From Chryseobacterium sp. ON_d1 (GTDB lineage Bacteria > Bacteroidota > Bacteroidia > Flavobacteriales > Weeksellaceae): a DNA stretch of 64,000 nucleotides. This document shows positions 27,922-35,079 of the stretch, piece after piece. A model generated the notes under the pieces. That model did no database searches, was not told the DNA's origin, and saw only the letters and a program-made list of their open reading frames with translations. The first letter of the stretch is position 1, and the number at the start of each line of letters is the position of its first letter. A program made the translations under genes and the position numbers. The DNA is taken from contig NZ_BJTC01000008.1 of assembly GCF_006829085.1 (NCBI RefSeq), positions 165,929 to 229,928 of the forward strand, in the 5' to 3' direction.

Positions 27922-28812
27922 TTATTTAATATGGGATAAAATATATTCCAGCTCTTCTTCATTTTTGAAGTCCAGAACAATTTTACCTTTTTTACCATTT
28001 CCAGAAGCTTTGATCTCTACTTTTACATCTAAGATATCAGCAATGGTCTTCTGGGCTTTTTTATAATTATTGGAAAGCTCCACTTTTGCTTTTTTAGCAG
28101 CAGGAGACTTCGGGTTCTTCAATGCAGCAGCTGCCTGCTCTGCCTGACGAACATTTAATTTTTCTTTGATAATAAGATCAAACAGAACCTGCTGATCTTC
28201 TTCACTTTCAAGACTGATAATAGCTCTTCCGTGTCCTGCAGAAATTTCACCGCTTCTGATCGCATTCTGGATATCCGGATTCAGTCTTAATAATCTGATA
28301 GAGTTGGTAATGGTACTTCTATCCTTTCCTACTCTCTGGCTCAGCGTTTCCTGAGTAAGACCGATCTCTTCAAGAAGCCTGTGATAAGTCAGGGCGATTT
28401 CGATAGCATCCAGGTCTTCTCTCTGGATGTTTTCAACAAGAGCCATCTCAAGAAGTTCCTGATCGTTGACTAAACGGATATAGGCAGGAATAGTCGTTAA
28501 CCCGGCAATTTTAGTTGCTCTGTAACGTCTTTCCCCGGAAATGATTTCAAACTTTTCACCGTCTTTTCTCAGGGTAATCGGCTGGATCACTCCTAAATTT
28601 TTAATAGACTGTGCAAGTTCGTTTAATGCTTTTTCATCAAAATAAGTTCTCGGCTGCGTCGGGTTCGGATAGATATCTTCAAGCGCAACTTCTACAATAT
28701 TTCCCACAAACTTATCTGCTCCTTCATCAGTAGCTGAATTGATCGTTGCTTTGGATTCTGCACTTAAAATGGCACCCAGGCCGCGTCCCATAGCTCTTTT
28801 TTTGTCCTTCAT
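27922..28812 (-). CDS. parB: Chromosome partitioning protein ParB
   Basis: A 296-residue ParB/Spo0J CTPase-like DNA-binding protein. The start chosen is MKDKKRAMGRGLGAILS, since RGLGAIL is the conserved N-terminal ParA-contact motif; the frame extends upstream without family similarity. The ParB/Srx core spans about residues 45-135, with GERRYRA near residue 95. It is followed by the helix-turn-helix (LTQETLSQRVGKDRSTITNS near residue 155) and a C-terminal dimerisation region. It binds parS sites near the replication origin. No parS-like sequence was noticed by eye, although the window was not searched exhaustively. Confidence 0.95.
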   Translation of the reverse strand: MKDKKRAMGRGLGAILSAESKATINSATDEGADKFVGNIVEVALEDIYPNPTQPRTYFDEKALNELAQSIKNLGVIQPITLRKDGEKFEIISGERRYRATKIAGLTTIPAYIRLVNDQELLEMALVENIQREDLDAIEIALTYHRLLEEIGLTQETLSQRVGKDRSTITNSIRLLRLNPDIQNAIRSGEISAGHGRAIISLESEEDQQVLFDLIIKEKLNVRQAEQAAAALKNPKSPAAKKAKVELSNNYKKAQKTIADILDVKVEIKASGNGKKGKIVLDFKNEEELEYILSHIK

Positions 28813-28882
28813 AGATATAATTGATAAATGATGTTTGAGAAGTGAATGACCGGCATTCACTTATTGCCCATTTATTATTAAT

Positions 28883-29656
28883 TTAATTCTTTATTAAGTT
28901 TTCATTCTTTAAAAGAACCTCTTCAGCTAACTGAATATACTGAACAGCTCCCTTACTTTCTGCATCATAATTCAGGATACTTTCCCCGAAACTTGGTGCT
29001 TCACTCAATCTTACATTTCTGCTGATAATGGTTTCAAAAACCATCTCCGGGAAGTGTAAATTTACTTCTTCCACTACCTGATTGGATAATCTAAGACGGC
29101 TGTCATACATGGTAAGAAGAAGACCTTCTATTCCAAGATCTTTATTATGGATCTTCTGAACGTTTTTAACGGTATTCAAAAGCTTTCCAAGCCCCTCTAA
29201 TGCAAAGTATTCGCATTGGATCGGAATAATTACAGAATCTGCCGCAGTAAGGGCGTTTACTGTAATAAGACCTAAACTCGGTGCACAGTCGATAATGATA
29301 TAGTCATAATCATCTCTCACACTGGCCAATGCTTTTTTCAGCATATACTCACGGTCTTCCTTGTCTACCAATTCGATTTCTGCAGCTACCAGGTCGATGT
29401 GTGACGGAATAATATCCAGATTCGGAGTCGCTGTCCTTTTGATACAAACCCTCGTATCCGCACTGTGCTCCAGTAGATTATATGTAGAATACTGAACATC
29501 TTCAACACCCAGACCGGATGTTGCATTCGCCTGAGGGTCAGCATCAATGATTAATATTCTTTTTTCCAATACTCCTAATGCTGCTGCCAAATTTACAGCG
29601 GTGGTAGTTTTACCAACACCTCCTTTTTGATTAGCAATACCTATGATTTTTGCCAT
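28883..29656 (-). CDS. parA: Chromosome partitioning ATPase ParA (Soj)
   Basis: A 257-residue Walker-type ATPase working with ParB in origin segregation. The start MAKIIGIANQKGGVGKTTTA puts the deviant Walker A KGGVGKT at residues 11-17; seven extra codons upstream are not conserved. LIIDADPQANATSGLG follows near residue 37 and Walker B DYIIIDCAPSLG near residue 113. The gene precedes parB with a 70-base gap that holds a small inverted repeat. Chromosomal rather than plasmid type is inferred from the housekeeping neighbours. Confidence 0.95.
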   Translation of the reverse strand: MAKIIGIANQKGGVGKTTTAVNLAAALGVLEKRILIIDADPQANATSGLGVEDVQYSTYNLLEHSADTRVCIKRTATPNLDIIPSHIDLVAAEIELVDKEDREYMLKKALASVRDDYDYIIIDCAPSLGLITVNALTAADSVIIPIQCEYFALEGLGKLLNTVKNVQKIHNKDLGIEGLLLTMYDSRLRLSNQVVEEVNLHFPEMVFETIISRNVRLSEAPSFGESILNYDAESKGAVQYIQLAEEVLLKNENLIKN

Positions 29657-29674
29657 TATTAGAACTTTAAGATT

Positions 29675-29682
29675 CAAAAATA
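29675..29682 (-). promoter_or_regulatory. Possible -7 element of parA
   Basis: TATTTTTG on the minus strand, 19 bases before the parA start. No TTTG at the usual upstream distance was found. Confidence 0.4.
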
Positions 29683-29758
29683 CACTTTTTTCTTTGCTCT
29701 CGGTGAGTGGAGAAAATCAAAATTGAGTTAAAATATTGTTAATAAGCAATTTAACGAT

Positions 29759-29796
29759 AAAAAAAATTATCCACAAAAAAAAATCTTTGTGGATAA
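29759..29796 (-). terminator. tonB terminator hairpin made of two inverted DnaA-box 9-mers
   Basis: The arms 29767-29777 and 29786-29796 are perfect 11-base reverse complements. Each contains the exact DnaA-box sequence TTATCCACA, at 29767-29775 on the plus strand and 29788-29796 on the minus strand. On the minus strand the stem is followed by eight T, so it also fits a terminator for the tonB-like gene ending 25 bases before it. Both readings are possible. Confidence 0.6.
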
Positions 29797-29820
29797 CTAT
29801 TTGAAATTTACTTTTCCGTA

Positions 29821-30669
29821 TTAATTATCAAATTTCATTGAGATTGGAAATTTGAAATAACTTCTTACGTATTCTCCTTTTTTGTTTTTGGCGGGAATCC
29901 ATTTTCCTTTACTGGAAATTGTTTTAATAGTTCTCATTGCCTCATTGTTAAAATCGGCGTTGGTTCCGTTAGCTTTTACCCCTGAGATGGTTCCGTCCAT
30001 TTCTACAATAAAGGTAACTGTCGTTTTTACCACATCTTCTGATTCAAATCCTGAACCGTCGAAGCTGTTCATTACTTTATTTCTGAAGGAGTCTATTCCT
30101 CCCGGATAACTGGCTTCTACGCCAAGTTCTCCTGCTTCAGCAATTTTTGTTTTATCCACCGGATCAGCAATCACAGGTGGAGGTGTCGTGATTACAGGCC
30201 CTGTTCCTACTGTTACTGTTGGAACATTAGGTGTATTAGGCACCACAGGTTCTCCTTTAAAATTGTCTTTAAAACCTGCTACCGCATCATCAGGAATCGG
30301 ATCATTTTTCACATTATCCTGAGCTGTACTTGATGGCGTAGGCACCGTACTGTCAAACGTCTTTGTATTGGGAGCTGTTTCAGGCTTTACCGGAGTAATT
30401 TTTACCGGAGGAGCAACCGGATCGTCAGGAATTAATACTGGCGGAGGAAGTACATATCCTTCACCTGTTGTAGTTTCTACAGGCTTCAATGCAGAAATTA
30501 CAAACGGCGTAATAGATACAGCCGCCATTAAACTTGCTCCTATAAAAAGTGCTTTGGTTAATATTCTATCTGATTCGTTTCTTAATACATAAGCACCATA
30601 GTCTTTATTGCGGTGCTCGAACAGGACTTCGTTAAACCGAAATTCCTGGTTTTGGTTATGTTGTTTCAT
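29821..30669 (-). CDS. tonB: Energy transducer TonB
   Basis: A 282-residue TonB-type protein linking proton motive force to outer-membrane transporters. The ATG at 30669 is preferred to a GTG one codon earlier. The cytoplasmic start carries FRFNEVLFEHRNKDYGAYVL, typical of flavobacterial TonB. A single span lies near residues 38-58, a long Pro/Val/Thr-rich periplasmic linker follows (VLPPPVLIPDDPVAPPVK), and the TonB C-terminal domain covers about residues 195-280 (TVTFIVEMDGTISGVKANGT). ExbB and ExbD are not next to it. The transcript probably ends at the hairpin downstream. Confidence 0.92.
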   Translation of the reverse strand: MKQHNQNQEFRFNEVLFEHRNKDYGAYVLRNESDRILTKALFIGASLMAAVSITPFVISALKPVETTTGEGYVLPPPVLIPDDPVAPPVKITPVKPETAPNTKTFDSTVPTPSSTAQDNVKNDPIPDDAVAGFKDNFKGEPVVPNTPNVPTVTVGTGPVITTPPPVIADPVDKTKIAEAGELGVEASYPGGIDSFRNKVMNSFDGSGFESEDVVKTTVTFIVEMDGTISGVKANGTNADFNNEAMRTIKTISSKGKWIPAKNKKGEYVRSYFKFPISMKFDN

Positions 30670-30909
30670 CACTACTACTATTTAAACTGTTAAAAATTTT
30701 GATTATTAGTTTTATTATTCTTATCGATAAGTACTGTTTCAATATCAAAACATCTGCCAAAATTTTATCAAAACAACATAATATTAGAAAATTTTATGAT
30801 AAAGTTTAAATTTTAACATTTATAAATAGAAAGTTTATCAAGAAAAGCACTACCATTTTTCATACAAATAAAGAAACACAAATAACAGAGTACAAGCTTA
30901 GTAAAGAAA

Positions 30910-31197
30910 TTATAAAAGCAGTAGAATAAGAGTAAGCGGTACTAATAATCCCAGCGCATTAATAACAATGAGAATAACTGAACTGATCTTTGTTTTCAAA
31001 AAGCTTTTTGCAGCAAAATAGATTCCGCCCGTACTAAAAAGCAAACTGCAGACAATAAAAAGGATCAGTAAAAAATTTGAACTTAGACGGAATGGTAGCC
31101 CTAAATATACCATAAATAAAACAGCATAAGCAATGGTAAGATACAAACTGATCACAATATTATCCAGAAAACGCTGGGGTATTTTATTCTCTTCCAT
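30910..31197 (-). CDS. Small membrane protein of unknown function
   Basis: A 95-residue protein with three hydrophobic segments: about residues 12-34, 42-62 and 70-95. The start MEENKIPQRFLDN at 31197 is chosen because it has an ATG preceded by a purine-rich AAGAGAAA; a GTG six codons upstream is less likely. I do not recognise the family. It lies alone between tonB and purA, with 237 bases of AT-rich noncoding sequence downstream. Confidence 0.6.
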   Translation of the reverse strand: MEENKIPQRFLDNIVISLYLTIAYAVLFMVYLGLPFRLSSNFLLILFIVCSLLFSTGGIYFAAKSFLKTKISSVILIVINALGLLVPLTLILLLL

Positions 31198-31281
31198 AAT
31201 TTCTCTTTTGTACACTTTATCTTAAAGCAAAAGTATGCAAAAATTCAAAATTGGGATTAATGCTTGAATAAAGGGCTGCCT

Positions 31282-31314
31282 ATCCTTGTCAAGGTTTTGA
31301 ACCTTGATAAGGAT
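31282..31314. repeat. Fifteen-base inverted repeat upstream of the small membrane protein
   Basis: The arms 31282-31296 and 31300-31314 are reverse complements except for one base that can still pair as G-U on one strand. The loop is three bases. No T run follows, so it is not an ordinary terminator; it looks like a short palindromic intergenic element. Confidence 0.55.
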
Positions 31315-31343
31315 TGATTAAAAATTGAAAAAGTTTTTTTTAA

Positions 31344-31376
31344 AACAAAAAAAGAGACCATCCCATGATGATCTCT
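31344..31376 (-). terminator. Terminator of purA
   Basis: A 10-base stem (31353-31362 with 31367-31376, one G-U pair on the minus strand) is followed by seven T, about 25 bases after the purA stop. Confidence 0.75.
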
Positions 31377-31400
31377 CTGTTATTTTTATCTTTACGAATA

Positions 31401-32687
31401 TTAGAATAATTCTTTTCTGATGATGTTCTGGCTTCTTTCAGGACCTACAGAAACTAAATAAACATTGATTCCTAAGTATTTTTCAATAAACTCGATGTAT
31501 TTCTGAGCAGTGTCAGGAAGTTCATCATAGCTTCTTGCTTTAGTAATATCTTCGCTCCAACCTGGTAAATCCTGATAAATTGGTTCGTAGTTGTATAGTT
31601 TTTCTGTTGAAGAAGTAAAATAATCGATGATTTTTCCGTCTTCAGTTTTGTAATGGGTTACTACTTTCAGGTTCTCAATTCCTGTAAGAACGTCAAGCTT
31701 AGTGATCACAAGATTATTGATACCGTTGATCATACAGGCATGCTTTAAAGAAACAAGATCTAACCAGCCTGTTCTCCTTGGTCTTCCTGTCGTTGCTCCG
31801 AATTCACCACCGATCTGTCTGATTTTTTCACCCAGTTCGTTATCCAGTTCAGAAGGGAAAGGTCCGTTTCCAACTCTTGTGCAGTATGCTTTTGCTACAC
31901 CGATCAGGTTTTGAAGTGACGTTGGCGGAACTCCTGCTCCTGAACAAACACCACCTGTAGATGGAGATGATGAAGTTACATATGGATAAGTTCCGAAGTC
32001 GATATCAAGCATTAACGCCTGTGCTCCTTCGAATAAAACGTTTTTACCGTCTCTGATCGCTTCGTTTAATTCCAATTCAGTATCAACGATTCTGTCCTGA
32101 AGCTGCTTTCCAATGGCTAAATATTCGTTGTAGATTTCTTCAACGTCTAAAGCCGGTTTCCCATAATATTTTTCAAAAAGAGAATTCTTAACTTTTAAGT
32201 TTTTCTCGATTTTATCTCTTAAAATCTCAGGATTTAAAAGGTCTACCATTCTGATTCCAACTCTTGCAATTTTATCTTCATAACAAGGTCCGATTCCTTT
32301 TTTGGTAGTTCCGATCTGAGTTCCTCCGTGCTCCTCTTCACGGTAAGTATCCAAAAGGATGTGGTAAGGCATGATCACATGTGCTCTTCTGCTGATAAAG
32401 ATATGATCTGTCCTCAAGCCTTTGCTCTCGATCTGACCAACTTCTTTAATAAAAGATTTAGGGTTTACCACTACTCCGTTCGCAATGATACATTTCCCTT
32501 TGCATTGAAGAACTCCTGAAGGAAGAAGGTGTAGAACGAATTTCTCATCACCCACATAAACCGTGTGACCAGCGTTGTCTCCACCCTGGAAACGCACTAC
32601 ATAGTCCGATTTTGCTGATAAAACATCCGTGATTTTTCCTTTGCCTTCATCTCCGTACTGAAGACCTACAACTACATAAGTTGACAT
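31401..32687 (-). CDS. purA: Adenylosuccinate synthase
   Basis: A 428-residue enzyme joining IMP and aspartate with GTP, the first step from IMP to AMP. The GTP-binding loop GLQYGDEGKGKITD is at residues 8-21, the HTVYVG region near residue 41, IGTTKKGIGPCYEDK near residue 126, TGRPRRTGWLDLV near residue 298 and the guanine-binding TKLDVLTG near residue 328. Full length for the family. It has its own well-formed promoter and a terminator, so it is probably transcribed alone. It is the last leftward gene before the direction of transcription changes. Confidence 0.97.
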   Translation of the reverse strand: MSTYVVVGLQYGDEGKGKITDVLSAKSDYVVRFQGGDNAGHTVYVGDEKFVLHLLPSGVLQCKGKCIIANGVVVNPKSFIKEVGQIESKGLRTDHIFISRRAHVIMPYHILLDTYREEEHGGTQIGTTKKGIGPCYEDKIARVGIRMVDLLNPEILRDKIEKNLKVKNSLFEKYYGKPALDVEEIYNEYLAIGKQLQDRIVDTELELNEAIRDGKNVLFEGAQALMLDIDFGTYPYVTSSSPSTGGVCSGAGVPPTSLQNLIGVAKAYCTRVGNGPFPSELDNELGEKIRQIGGEFGATTGRPRRTGWLDLVSLKHACMINGINNLVITKLDVLTGIENLKVVTHYKTEDGKIIDYFTSSTEKLYNYEPIYQDLPGWSEDITKARSYDELPDTAQKYIEFIEKYLGINVYLVSVGPERSQNIIRKELF

Positions 32688-32713
32688 ATTTTACTTTTGT
32701 TTTTAGATTCGTG

Positions 32714-32745
32714 CAAAATTACTTTTAAAAAAAATGACGACCAAA
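32714..32745 (-). promoter_or_regulatory. Promoter of purA
   Basis: On the minus strand TTTG (32742-32745) is followed after 20 bases by TAATTTTG (32714-32721), 27 bases before the purA ATG. This is an excellent match to the Bacteroidota consensus. Confidence 0.78.
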
Positions 32746-32865
32746 TTCTAAAGGATATTTATTTTCAGTTAGGGTGAAAATCATGAGGTTGAATATCACT
32801 TCATTTATATATTTTTACTTTCACACCTATTTAAAATGGATTATATTTACTATAAATTTATATAA

Positions 32866-33450
32866 ATGAAAATTAAAATTCTGATTCTACTTTTAATAAT
32901 ACCTCTTGTGTACGTGAACGCTCAAAATAAAGTAAATGATTATTTAAATATACCAGGTCCCATTCAATTGAATCAAAATGAATATAATCTCATATGGAGC
33001 TCGCATCCTAATGAAAACTATTTCAAACAGGAATATATCAGTTCAAATGAAAACGTCAATAGATACAACAGTATGGTATTGATCGATTTTGTAAAAGGGG
33101 ATTTTAATATCAAAGATGTTGTCGATCAAAAAGTAGCGGAATTGCAGAAAATGAAAAAAAACAATCCGGTTGTCAATTATCAGATTTTTGAAAATAAAGA
33201 AGAATATATTTTAGATTTTCTTATCAGTGATAATTCAAAGGACGGCAAGGAAATACTCATTGCTGAAAGAAATATTTATCGCTACAAAATTATTAGCAAT
33301 GGAAAAAATAAAGGAGTCCTCCTTTTTGCACTGAGTGAAAGAGGGTATCCTGAAAATATGGAATCTTTCTTTAATAATTTAAAAACCAATACTTCAAAAT
33401 TAATTGAAAAGGTTGGAAATTATAAGCTCCCAGATATTGAAATAAAATAA
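32866..33450 (+). CDS. Secreted protein of unknown function
   Basis: A 194-residue protein with signal peptide MKIKILILLLIIPLVYVNAQ. The mature part is hydrophilic, alternating strand-like segments (YNSMVLIDFVKGDFNIKDVV, GVLLFALSERGYP) with charged helices, and has no cysteine. I do not recognise a family. It is the first rightward gene after the divergent point with purA and lies 13 bases before the hydrolase gene, so it may share its transcript. Confidence 0.7.
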   Translation: MKIKILILLLIIPLVYVNAQNKVNDYLNIPGPIQLNQNEYNLIWSSHPNENYFKQEYISSNENVNRYNSMVLIDFVKGDFNIKDVVDQKVAELQKMKKNNPVVNYQIFENKEEYILDFLISDNSKDGKEILIAERNIYRYKIISNGKNKGVLLFALSERGYPENMESFFNNLKTNTSKLIEKVGNYKLPDIEIK

Positions 33451-33463
33451 TATTCTATTTATA

Positions 33464-34393
33464 ATGATTCTCTCCCAAAAATCAGACTACTTAGTTTCCA
33501 ATATAAACAGCCAATCCCAGCTTTTCTACACTCTTTTTTCCCCGGAAACAGCAAAAGTCACCCTGCTCATTGTTCACGGCATGCAGGAACACAGCGGAAG
33601 ATATGCAGAGATTGCAGAATATTTTGCAGCTCATGGGATTGCTGTATTGACGTATGACCACTTGGGACATGGAAAATCTGTAAAAGAGAAAAAAGACATT
33701 GGCTTCTTTCAGCTTGAAAAACCGGATGAAAGGCTTGTTGCCGATACCGAAATGATGGCTGATCACCTTGCAGAACAATATCCGGATGTTCCGCGTTTTA
33801 TTTTAGGGCATTCTATGGGATCTTTTATTACTCGTTGTCTTCTTCAAAAGGCTAGCAAGAAATTTTCAGGGGCTATCATTACAGGAACCGGCGGACCTTT
33901 ACCGGGAATCGATATATTGAGAGGTTATTTGTCATTAGCCACAGCTATCGCTCCTCGTCACCGTACTTTTTTGAATTCTGTTTTTACGAGTGTCAATAAC
34001 AAACATTTTAAAAAGGACAAAGATTTCAGTGATACCAGCTGGCTCAGTGTAAATCCTGAAAACAGAAAGAAATTTGAAGAGGATGAGCTCTGCGGAATTC
34101 CGTTTACCCATAATGCTTTTTATACCTTATTTACCATCTATAAAAAAGCTACATCAAGGAACTGGACTTCTTCCATTCCGAAATCATTTCCTTTTTTATT
34201 GGTAAGCGGGCAGAATGACCCGATCGGTGATTTTGGAAAAGGCGTAATACATACGGCCAACAACTTAAAAGCTGATGGTTTTCAGCATGTAGACGTAAAG
34301 ATCTATCCGGAAATGCGCCATGAGATTCTGAATGAGGAAATACGGGAAGAGGTACTGAACGGGATTTATAACTGGATTATAACAAAATCATGA
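33464..34393 (+). CDS. Alpha/beta hydrolase, monoacylglycerol lipase-like
   Basis: A 309-residue serine hydrolase of the lysophospholipase/monoglyceride lipase type (Hydrolase_4). LLIVHGMQEHSGRYAEIAEY near residue 34 holds the oxyanion HG. The nucleophile elbow is GHSMGS near residue 118, the acid is in LLVSGQNDPIGDF near residue 250, and the His in YPEMRHEILNE near residue 288. No signal peptide, so probably cytoplasmic or membrane-associated. Its stop overlaps the next gene start (ATGA), which implies coupled translation with the kinase-like protein. Confidence 0.9.
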   Translation: MILSQKSDYLVSNINSQSQLFYTLFSPETAKVTLLIVHGMQEHSGRYAEIAEYFAAHGIAVLTYDHLGHGKSVKEKKDIGFFQLEKPDERLVADTEMMADHLAEQYPDVPRFILGHSMGSFITRCLLQKASKKFSGAIITGTGGPLPGIDILRGYLSLATAIAPRHRTFLNSVFTSVNNKHFKKDKDFSDTSWLSVNPENRKKFEEDELCGIPFTHNAFYTLFTIYKKATSRNWTSSIPKSFPFLLVSGQNDPIGDFGKGVIHTANNLKADGFQHVDVKIYPEMRHEILNEEIREEVLNGIYNWIITKS

Positions 34394-34941
34394 GGCTCCA
34401 TATTTTCGGAGCTTCAGGCTCCGGCGTTACCACTCTAGGAAAAGCATTGTCTGAAAAACTCAATATCGAATACTTCGACAGTGATGATTTTTTCTGGCTT
34501 AAAACTGAAATTCCTTTTACAGAAAAACAGAATCCTGAAATAAGGAACACCTTTGTTTCGGATAAACTTCATACCACTGAAAACTGGATTTTCGGAGGTT
34601 CAATCATTCATTGGGGTGAAAATGTATTTCCGGTATTTGATCTGATTGTATTTCTCTATCTTCCTCCTGAAATACGAATGGAAAGATTGAAAAAAAGGGA
34701 ATATGAAAGATATGGTGATGAAATTTTCACTCATCCGGAAAAAGCTCAAAAATATCAGGAATTCATAGATTGGGCTAAAGATTATGATTACAATACCGGG
34801 ATTGCCACCAGGACTTTAAAGGCTCATCTGGAATGGCTGTCTGAGATGAATATTCCTTTCATTGAAATTTCAGGGGATTATGAACTACAACAAAAGATGG
34901 ATATGGTTCTGGATGCAATCAACAGGAAAAGAGAAAAATAA
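34390..34941 (+). CDS. Adenylate kinase-like P-loop protein lacking the Walker A lysine
   Basis: A 183-residue protein with the fold signature of small nucleoside or shikimate kinases. The P-loop is GASGSGVTTLGKAL at residues 5-18: the usual Lys of GxGKT is replaced by Val. Other parts are typical, such as FDSDDFFW near residue 30, WIFGGSIIHWG near residue 71 and the lid-like RMERLKKREYERYG near residue 98. Relatives with GxGTTT-type loops are known in this subgroup, so the protein may bind nucleotides differently or act as a modulator. It is coupled to the hydrolase by a four-base overlap and followed by a strong terminator. Confidence 0.75.
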   Translation: MRLHIFGASGSGVTTLGKALSEKLNIEYFDSDDFFWLKTEIPFTEKQNPEIRNTFVSDKLHTTENWIFGGSIIHWGENVFPVFDLIVFLYLPPEIRMERLKKREYERYGDEIFTHPEKAQKYQEFIDWAKDYDYNTGIATRTLKAHLEWLSEMNIPFIEISGDYELQQKMDMVLDAINRKREK

Positions 34942-34946
34942 AAAAC

Positions 34947-34977
34947 AAAATCCCGGTTATAGTCAGCCGGGATTTTT
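34947..34977 (+). terminator. Terminator after the kinase-like gene
   Basis: A 10-base stem, 34947-34956 with 34967-34976 (AAAATCCCGG against its complement), followed by T residues, five bases after the stop codon. The flanking A tract allows function for the convergent ABC-F transcript too. Confidence 0.8.
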
Positions 34978-34983
34978 ATGATA

Positions 34984-35049
34984 AGTTTTGGCTAAAGCCG
35001 AAGGATTTCTAATCTATTGATAGACAGTTAAAGCCCGCCTCTATTGATA
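34984..35049. repeat. Palindromic intergenic element, copy 1
   Basis: Contains GGCTAAAGCC (34990-34999) and, about 30 bases later, TTAAAGCCCG followed by CTATTGAT. The same order of motifs is found at 59252-59320, where the second motif is a full palindrome. It lies between two convergent genes. Confidence 0.6.
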
Positions 35050-35079
35050 TTAATTCTGTACAAATTGTAAATACAATCA

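Noticed and set aside
29759..29796. Definite replication origin
   Set aside because: Only two DnaA-box 9-mers were found, no dnaA gene is in the window, and the hairpin also makes a good terminator. It is kept as a hypothesis.
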